Both the position numbers and the translations under genes were made by a program. 8,337 nt of DNA from NCBI GenBank assembly GCA_045537555.1, contig JAZSPR010000131.1, positions 1 through 8,337 of the forward strand, read 5' to 3'. Of the stretch, positions 4,677-8,337 are shown piece by piece. This DNA comes from UBA1081 sp045537555 (lineage in GTDB: Bacteria; Bacillota; Clostridia; Oscillospirales; Acutalibacteraceae). How positions within the stretch are numbered: the first letter of the stretch is position 1; the number at the start of each line of letters is the position of its first letter. The notes beneath the pieces are model-generated. The model did not search any database and was not told where the DNA came from. It saw nothing but the letters and a program-made list of their open reading frames with translations.

Positions 4677-7346
4677 GAAGAGGGCAACGTAGTTATTCTT
4701 TATACAAATGATGTGCATTGTGCCATTGATGACTATCCTGCACTTGCGGCTTACAGAGCTGAACTCATTTCGCAGGGTAATACCGTTATAACCGTTGACG
4801 CCGGTGATGCTATCCAGGGCGAAGTTATCGGTGCTCTCACAGAAGGTGAAGCCATTGTTGACATTATGAATGAAGTCGGATATGACTATGCAGCGCCCGG
4901 CAATCATGAATTTGACTATGGAATGGATGTTTTCCTCAACCTTGCACAAAATGAGGCAGACTATAAATACATAAGCTCAAATTTCTGTGATTTGAGTTCA
5001 CTCGAACCTGTTTTTGAGCCCTATTACATTGAAGATATCAGCGAAGATATGCAGATTGCTTTTGTGGGGATTTCCACTCCCGAGACGATAACCTCATCAT
5101 CCCCTGAATATTTCAAGGATGAATCCGGTAATTTCGTTTACGGGTTCCCCTGGTATCCCGAAGGAATGACAAATGAGGCATTATACGGGAATGTTCAGAA
5201 AAGCGTTGACAGTGCAATAGCCGAGGGAGCAGATATCGTTATTGCCGTAGGACATCTCGGCATTATCGGCTCAATCGAAGGCTGGAAGTCAACGGATATT
5301 ATTGCAAACACATCGGGGATTGATTATCTGATTGATGCTCATTCACACGAAACAACCGTAAGTGCAACCTATAAAAACAAGAATAACGAAGATGTTTTTA
5401 TTACCTCAACAGGTGAAAAGTTTGCAAACTTCGGCGTTCTTACAATCAGCGGTGATAATGTAAGCTTTGAACTTGTAAATCCCGATGATGTTGATGTTGA
5501 AACAATGTCGGCAGATGCAAAAACGGCTTATAATACCGTTAAAGCAAAGGTTGATGGCTACAACGACGATATTGCGTATCTTTTTGAAGAAATAGGAACC
5601 TCCGAAGCAAAGCTTATTATTTATGATGATAACGGAAACAGAATTATAAGGAACCGGGAAACCAATGCAGGTGACTTTGTTGCCGATGCTTACCGTGCTG
5701 TGACAGGTGCGGATGTTGCAATAGCCAACGGCGGCGGAATCCGTGCCGAGGTTGAAATCGGCGGAGTTTCAAGAAAAACTCTTATGGATGTCAATGCGTA
5801 CAATAACGATATGTGCGTTATTGAGGTAACAGGTCAGCAGCTTGTTGATGTGCTTGAGCACGGTGCTCGCAGATGTCCTGTTCTTATCGGCGGATTCTTC
5901 CAGGTTTCGGGCATAACGTTTGAAATTCATACTTACAGAGAAACTCCTGTTGTTACAGACCAACTTGATAATTTCATTGAAATGGATGAAACCAAAGAAC
6001 GCAGAGTTCAGAACGTTTATGTCGGCGATGAACCCATTGATCTTGAAAAAACGTATACCCTTGCAGGCAGTCAGTATGTGCTCACCAAGGGCGGTGACGG
6101 TCTGACAATGCTTGAAGATGCAACCGTTGTTCAGCAAGAAGGATTGCCCTGCGATTCCGAGATGCTTATTAAATATTTTACTGAGAATCTCGGCGGAAAT
6201 ATTACTGCAGAGCAATACGGCAATCCGAACGGTGACGGCAGAATCAGAATAATTGATGTTGACCCCGATAATACCACCGAGTTTGATTATGAAATCCAAT
6301 ATGACGAAACAATAACTGTATCGGCTCCGGTTTACGATTCAGGCGAGTTTGCTTATATTAAATTTGTTCCTGAAAAAGACGGAAAATTTATTCTTGAATC
6401 CGATGCCGATGAGGATATTGACCCCATTTGCGAACTCTACGATGCCGATATGGAGTATCTTGACAGTAATGATGATTGTCACGGCTTGAATTTCTGCATG
6501 GAATATGATTTCATTGCAGGTGAAACCTATTATTTTGCAGTAGCGGCATATTCACAGGAAGCAGAGTTTGATGTAACACTTGTGTGCGGTCATACATATG
6601 AAGACGGTACTTGCACTGTCTGCGGAAAGGTCTGCGACCACACGGAAACAGAGTTCCTCGGCTACTGCCTCTGCGGAGATGTTTTTTTCGGTACAGATAT
6701 AGCAGACGGCGATGATCTTGAACACGACACCGCTGCATTCAACAATGAAGCAGGTTGGTACAGATTTGTTCCCGAAGAAAGCGGAACTTTCTGCCTTGAA
6801 TCCATCACCGAGCCTGATGTAAACGGTGATCCCATATGTGATCTTTATGATGCAAACGGTGAATGGTTACATTCCAATGACGATAACGAGGAAAGTTTAG
6901 ATTTCAGGCTGCTTTACACCTTTGAAGCAGGCGAAACATACTATTTTGAAGTCAAAAACTATGATGAAGACGCCGTATTCAATATTAAATTAAGCCGTGC
7001 AACTCATACCGCCGACGACGGCAGTGAACATTATGTTGAATATGTAGCAGAAACCGAATCAGATTGTATGGAACACGGTTACACAGAAGGTTTTTACTGC
7101 CCCGATTGTGACGAATATGTCTGGGGACACGAGGAAAAAGAACTTTCCGAGATACATACCGATTATGATTGGGACGATATCTGTGACATCTGTGGCGAAG
7201 ACCTTGTTTATGAAGAAATACCCGATGACGATGTAAATGACGGCGGTGACGGTGAAACTCCCATCAGCTTCTTTCAGTATCTTATCAGCATGATTATGAA
7301 CTTCTTCAACCGCATTATCAGCTTCTTAACAAGTTTATTCAAATAA
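4593..7346 (+). CDS. Secreted 5'-nucleotidase / cyclic phosphodiesterase family protein with PPC-like and Cys-ribbon C-terminus
   Basis: A 917-residue exported enzyme of the UshA/YfkN type, expected to remove phosphate from extracellular nucleotides. After the signal peptide (1-28) comes the calcineurin-like metal domain (33-300): YTNDVH (D40, H42), GDAIQG (D72), GNHEFD (N104, H105), GHLG (H221) and DAHSH (H250, H252). A complete 5'-nucleotidase C-terminal domain follows (about 335-530): NAGDFVADAY, IANGGGIR (R384), GGFFQVSG and YVLTKGGDG, where Tyr495 stands in place of the usual stacking Phe. The catalytic set looks intact. Two PPC-like domains (571-665 and about 703-800, each with a [CE]LYDA..SNDD..AGETYYF pattern) flank a small Cys ribbon (666-698). 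More ribbons (808-869), an acidic linker and the tail FFQYLISMIMNFFNRIISFLTSLFK end the protein. It follows the Cys-rich gene by 71 bases and shares its ends. Substrate preference cannot be read from the sequence. Confidence 0.92.
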   Translation: MNKNLKKTLSIILTILMIVTTVPFAFAAEEGNVVILYTNDVHCAIDDYPALAAYRAELISQGNTVITVDAGDAIQGEVIGALTEGEAIVDIMNEVGYDYAAPGNHEFDYGMDVFLNLAQNEADYKYISSNFCDLSSLEPVFEPYYIEDISEDMQIAFVGISTPETITSSSPEYFKDESGNFVYGFPWYPEGMTNEALYGNVQKSVDSAIAEGADIVIAVGHLGIIGSIEGWKSTDIIANTSGIDYLIDAHSHETTVSATYKNKNNEDVFITSTGEKFANFGVLTISGDNVSFELVNPDDVDVETMSADAKTAYNTVKAKVDGYNDDIAYLFEEIGTSEAKLIIYDDNGNRIIRNRETNAGDFVADAYRAVTGADVAIANGGGIRAEVEIGGVSRKTLMDVNAYNNDMCVIEVTGQQLVDVLEHGARRCPVLIGGFFQVSGITFEIHTYRETPVVTDQLDNFIEMDETKERRVQNVYVGDEPIDLEKTYTLAGSQYVLTKGGDGLTMLEDATVVQQEGLPCDSEMLIKYFTENLGGNITAEQYGNPNGDGRIRIIDVDPDNTTEFDYEIQYDETITVSAPVYDSGEFAYIKFVPEKDGKFILESDADEDIDPICELYDADMEYLDSNDDCHGLNFCMEYDFIAGETYYFAVAAYSQEAEFDVTLVCGHTYEDGTCTVCGKVCDHTETEFLGYCLCGDVFFGTDIADGDDLEHDTAAFNNEAGWYRFVPEESGTFCLESITEPDVNGDPICDLYDANGEWLHSNDDNEESLDFRLLYTFEAGETYYFEVKNYDEDAVFNIKLSRATHTADDGSEHYVEYVAETESDCMEHGYTEGFYCPDCDEYVWGHEEKELSEIHTDYDWDDICDICGEDLVYEEIPDDDVNDGGDGETPISFFQYLISMIMNFFNRIISFLTSLFK

Positions 7347-7392
7347 TCATTTAAAATAACATTAACCGCCGGGGACGTAAAAATCCTCGGCG
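7269..7392 (+). repeat. Conserved 3' block, copy 2 (C-terminal tail code plus hairpin)
   Basis: This 124-base counterpart of 4444-4567 covers the nucleotidase tail codons, its stop (7344-7346), the conserved TTTAAAATAACATT spacer and the GC-rich hairpin. Equal length and conserved non-coding parts support common descent by duplication. Confidence 0.8.
7367..7392 (+). terminator. Intergenic hairpin 2, without T-tract
   Basis: Nine pairs (7367-7375 with 7384-7392, one of them G-U) close an 8-base loop CGTAAAAA. The outer pair seen in hairpin 3 is broken (C7366 opposite T7393) and no T-run follows. Read-through into the small membrane-protein gene, which starts 28 bases later, is therefore likely. 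Confidence 0.55.
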
Positions 7393-7419
7393 TTGAACGT
7401 GAAAGAAAGCGGTGAAAAT

Positions 7420-7899
7420 ATGGATAAAATCAAAAAAATACTTCTCGGTGCAGGTGTGATTGTATTTATCGCTGTCTTTGCTATCTGGATGTTCTCATCG
7501 GACCTTGAACACATAGAGGACATCAACGGTGCTGATAACTACACCTTACAGCAAATCACCGATGACAATATTATCAATATGGATATTGGAGCTCTTAACG
7601 TTGGAAGCAAAAAGAGTGCAATATCTGATACGGTGACTTATTCAACAAAGAAGTTCACGGGAGTTGCTGAAATTTTCACAGAAAATATAGCGACAAACCG
7701 ATTTGCCATTACTGTAAATCACGCCGCTGTAAATTCAGGCAACTTTAAAATGGTACTTGTCTATAACGATGAAATAGTTCATGAATTTAAACTTAACGAA
7801 CTTACACAGGAGTTCACTCTTGAAAATGTAAATGGCACCGTTGCTCTGCGAATTGCCGGAGAAAGTGCTGATTTTATGTTTGACTATCACTTGTATTAA
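7420..7899 (+). CDS. Small membrane-anchored protein of unknown function
   Basis: A 159-residue protein that I do not recognise as a named family. One hydrophobic helix (about 6-25) after a Lys-rich start (MDKIKKILL) suggests an uncleaved membrane anchor with the rest outside. Residues 70-159 look like a beta-sandwich: alternating polar and hydrophobic strands including SGNFKMVLVYNDEIV (106-120), TLENVNGTVALRIAGESADFMFDY (133-156) and almost no cysteine. From memory, small Firmicutes hypotheticals carry similar GNFKMV / LRIAGESA phrases, but this was not searched. The ATG at 7420 is preferred, with GGTGA (7411-7415) five bases ahead; an in-frame TTG at 7393 would add nine residues but lies in the hairpin arm. 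It is the last gene of the operon, following the nucleotidase stop by 73 bases. It lacks the signal peptide, Cys modules and tail of its two larger neighbours, so it may be an accessory or sensing protein. Confidence 0.75.
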   Translation: MDKIKKILLGAGVIVFIAVFAIWMFSSDLEHIEDINGADNYTLQQITDDNIINMDIGALNVGSKKSAISDTVTYSTKKFTGVAEIFTENIATNRFAITVNHAAVNSGNFKMVLVYNDEIVHEFKLNELTQEFTLENVNGTVALRIAGESADFMFDYHLY

Positions 7900-7906
7900 A
7901 AGAATA

Positions 7907-7936
7907 ACCGCCGGGGACGTAAAAATCCTCGGCGGT
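7907..7936 (+). terminator. Rho-independent terminator of the operon
   Basis: An 11-bp stem (7907-7917 with 7926-7936, one G-U pair) with the 8-base loop CGTAAAAA is followed by ATCTTTTCT. It begins seven bases past the stop at 7897-7899. Of the three related hairpins in this operon it has the longest stem and the only T-tract, so transcription most likely ends here. Confidence 0.85.
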
Positions 7937-7968
7937 ATCTTTTCTGAATGGAATTCATAATGAAAAAG

Positions 7969-8160
7969 CCCTATATACAGCCATTTCCAACCGTTGCCGG
8001 TGGTTAACTCCCATCGTATTTGTCAAGTATTGTAAGAATGCTGTCAATATCCGAATTTTCGACAGCACAGTTAAAAGTCATCGCATCCTTGTTTTCATCT
8101 GTGTCAACATTGTAAATTGGTATCATCCTCGCTTCTGTCGATACCGCATCAGACAATGTA
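7969..8160 (-). pseudogene. Remnant of a second polysaccharide deacetylase gene
   Basis: On the minus strand, bases 8159 down to about 8018 encode TLSDAVSTEARMIPIYNVD and TFNCAVENSDIDSILTILDKYD, matching residues 31-79 of the 268-828 deacetylase. At about 8017 the sequence jumps to the 3' end of that gene, so that 7969-8017 aligns with 266-316. Roughly 280 bases carrying the metal-binding and RAPSG motifs are missing, the signal-peptide end is missing, and a stop follows at the junction. It cannot make an active enzyme. It carries the same Asn in the TFN motif and the same truncated 3' end (CCCTATAT breakpoint) as the first copy, so both changes predate or accompanied the duplication. Confidence 0.85.
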
Positions 8161-8179
8161 CTTTCTGTAGAGATGCATA

Positions 8180-8208
8180 TTGACTTATTTCTTTACCAGG
8201 TATATTAT
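8180..8208 (+). promoter_or_regulatory. Promoter of the gene at the right edge
   Basis: TTGACT (8180-8185), a 17-base spacer and TATTAT (8203-8208) match five of six bases in each sigma-A box. Transcription would begin near 8214, leaving a very short leader that starts almost on the ribosome binding site AGGAGAGGG (8215-8223). The promoter starts just outside the deacetylase remnant, so the downstream gene is a separate transcription unit. Confidence 0.6.
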
Positions 8209-8232
8209 TGAATCAGGAGAGGGTGACTCAAT

Positions 8233-8337
8233 ATGAAAAAAGCACTTAAAATTACTGCAAAAATTATCTGCATTATCCTCGGCACGATTATCGGTTTTCT
8301 CGCTTTGTGCTGTATCGTGACCCTTTTATGGGGTGCG
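8233..8337 (+). CDS. N-terminus of a membrane or exported protein (partial)
   Basis: Only the first 35 codons are in the window. MKKALKITAKII is followed by a long hydrophobic segment (about residues 11-33, with three Cys in or near it), then WGA at the edge. This suits an uncleaved N-terminal anchor more than a clean signal peptide. The start has AGGAGA upstream (8215-8220) and a good promoter before it. The family cannot be named from this fragment. Confidence 0.7.
   Translation, partial: MKKALKITAKIICIILGTIIGFLALCCIVTLLWGA

Noticed and set aside
8020..8160. A short functional minus-strand gene in the second deacetylase copy.
   Set aside because: It lacks the signal-peptide end and a ribosome binding site, has lost the metal-binding and RAPSG motifs, and stops right after the deletion junction.

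Overview
The window looks like a contig end from an anaerobic, probably gut-associated member of the Clostridia (Ruminococcaceae/Oscillospiraceae-like). The grounds are strong AGGAG-type ribosome binding sites, a moderately AT-rich composition, signal peptides of the form LKKTLSIILTxLMIxTTxPFAFA, Cys/His-rich modular surface proteins, and a hydrophobic FF..II.F...LFK tail in place of an LPXTG anchor. The lineage is inferred from style, not from a marker gene.

Positions 1-180 are not biological sequence as assembled. Positions 97-180 match, from memory and over their whole length, the two MGI/BGI DNBSEQ adapter sequences around a 10-base barcode. The 95 bases before them are a second copy of the 95 bases after them, which is what reading round a short adapter-ligated circle gives. 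Real chromosome starts at about 181.

From 181 to 1050 there is a minus-strand, C-terminally truncated polysaccharide deacetylase (268-828) with its terminator, then a leader region containing an inverted repeat over the ribosome binding site and a hairpin that belongs to no visible gene. From 1033 to 7936 there is one plus-strand transcription unit: a strong promoter with a palindrome inside it, a TetR-type regulator (TTG start at 1121), a secreted protein of 896 residues with about 64 cysteines and ten Cys-rich repeats, a secreted 917-residue 5'-nucleotidase carrying PPC-like and Cys-ribbon appendages, and a 159-residue membrane-anchored protein of unknown function. The two large secreted proteins share almost the same ribosome binding site plus signal peptide and the same C-terminal tail, and related GC-rich hairpins follow all three structural genes; only the last has a T-tract and looks like a true terminator.

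From 7969 to 8160 lies a decayed second copy of the deacetylase in the same orientation as the first, so diverged direct repeats flank the operon. A promoter and the first 35 codons of another membrane protein close the window.

The working interpretation (inference) is a TetR-controlled cell-surface module: an extracellular nucleotide-degrading enzyme made together with a Cys-rich, possibly metal-binding or disulfide-rich surface protein, both held at the envelope by the same undescribed type of C-terminal tail.
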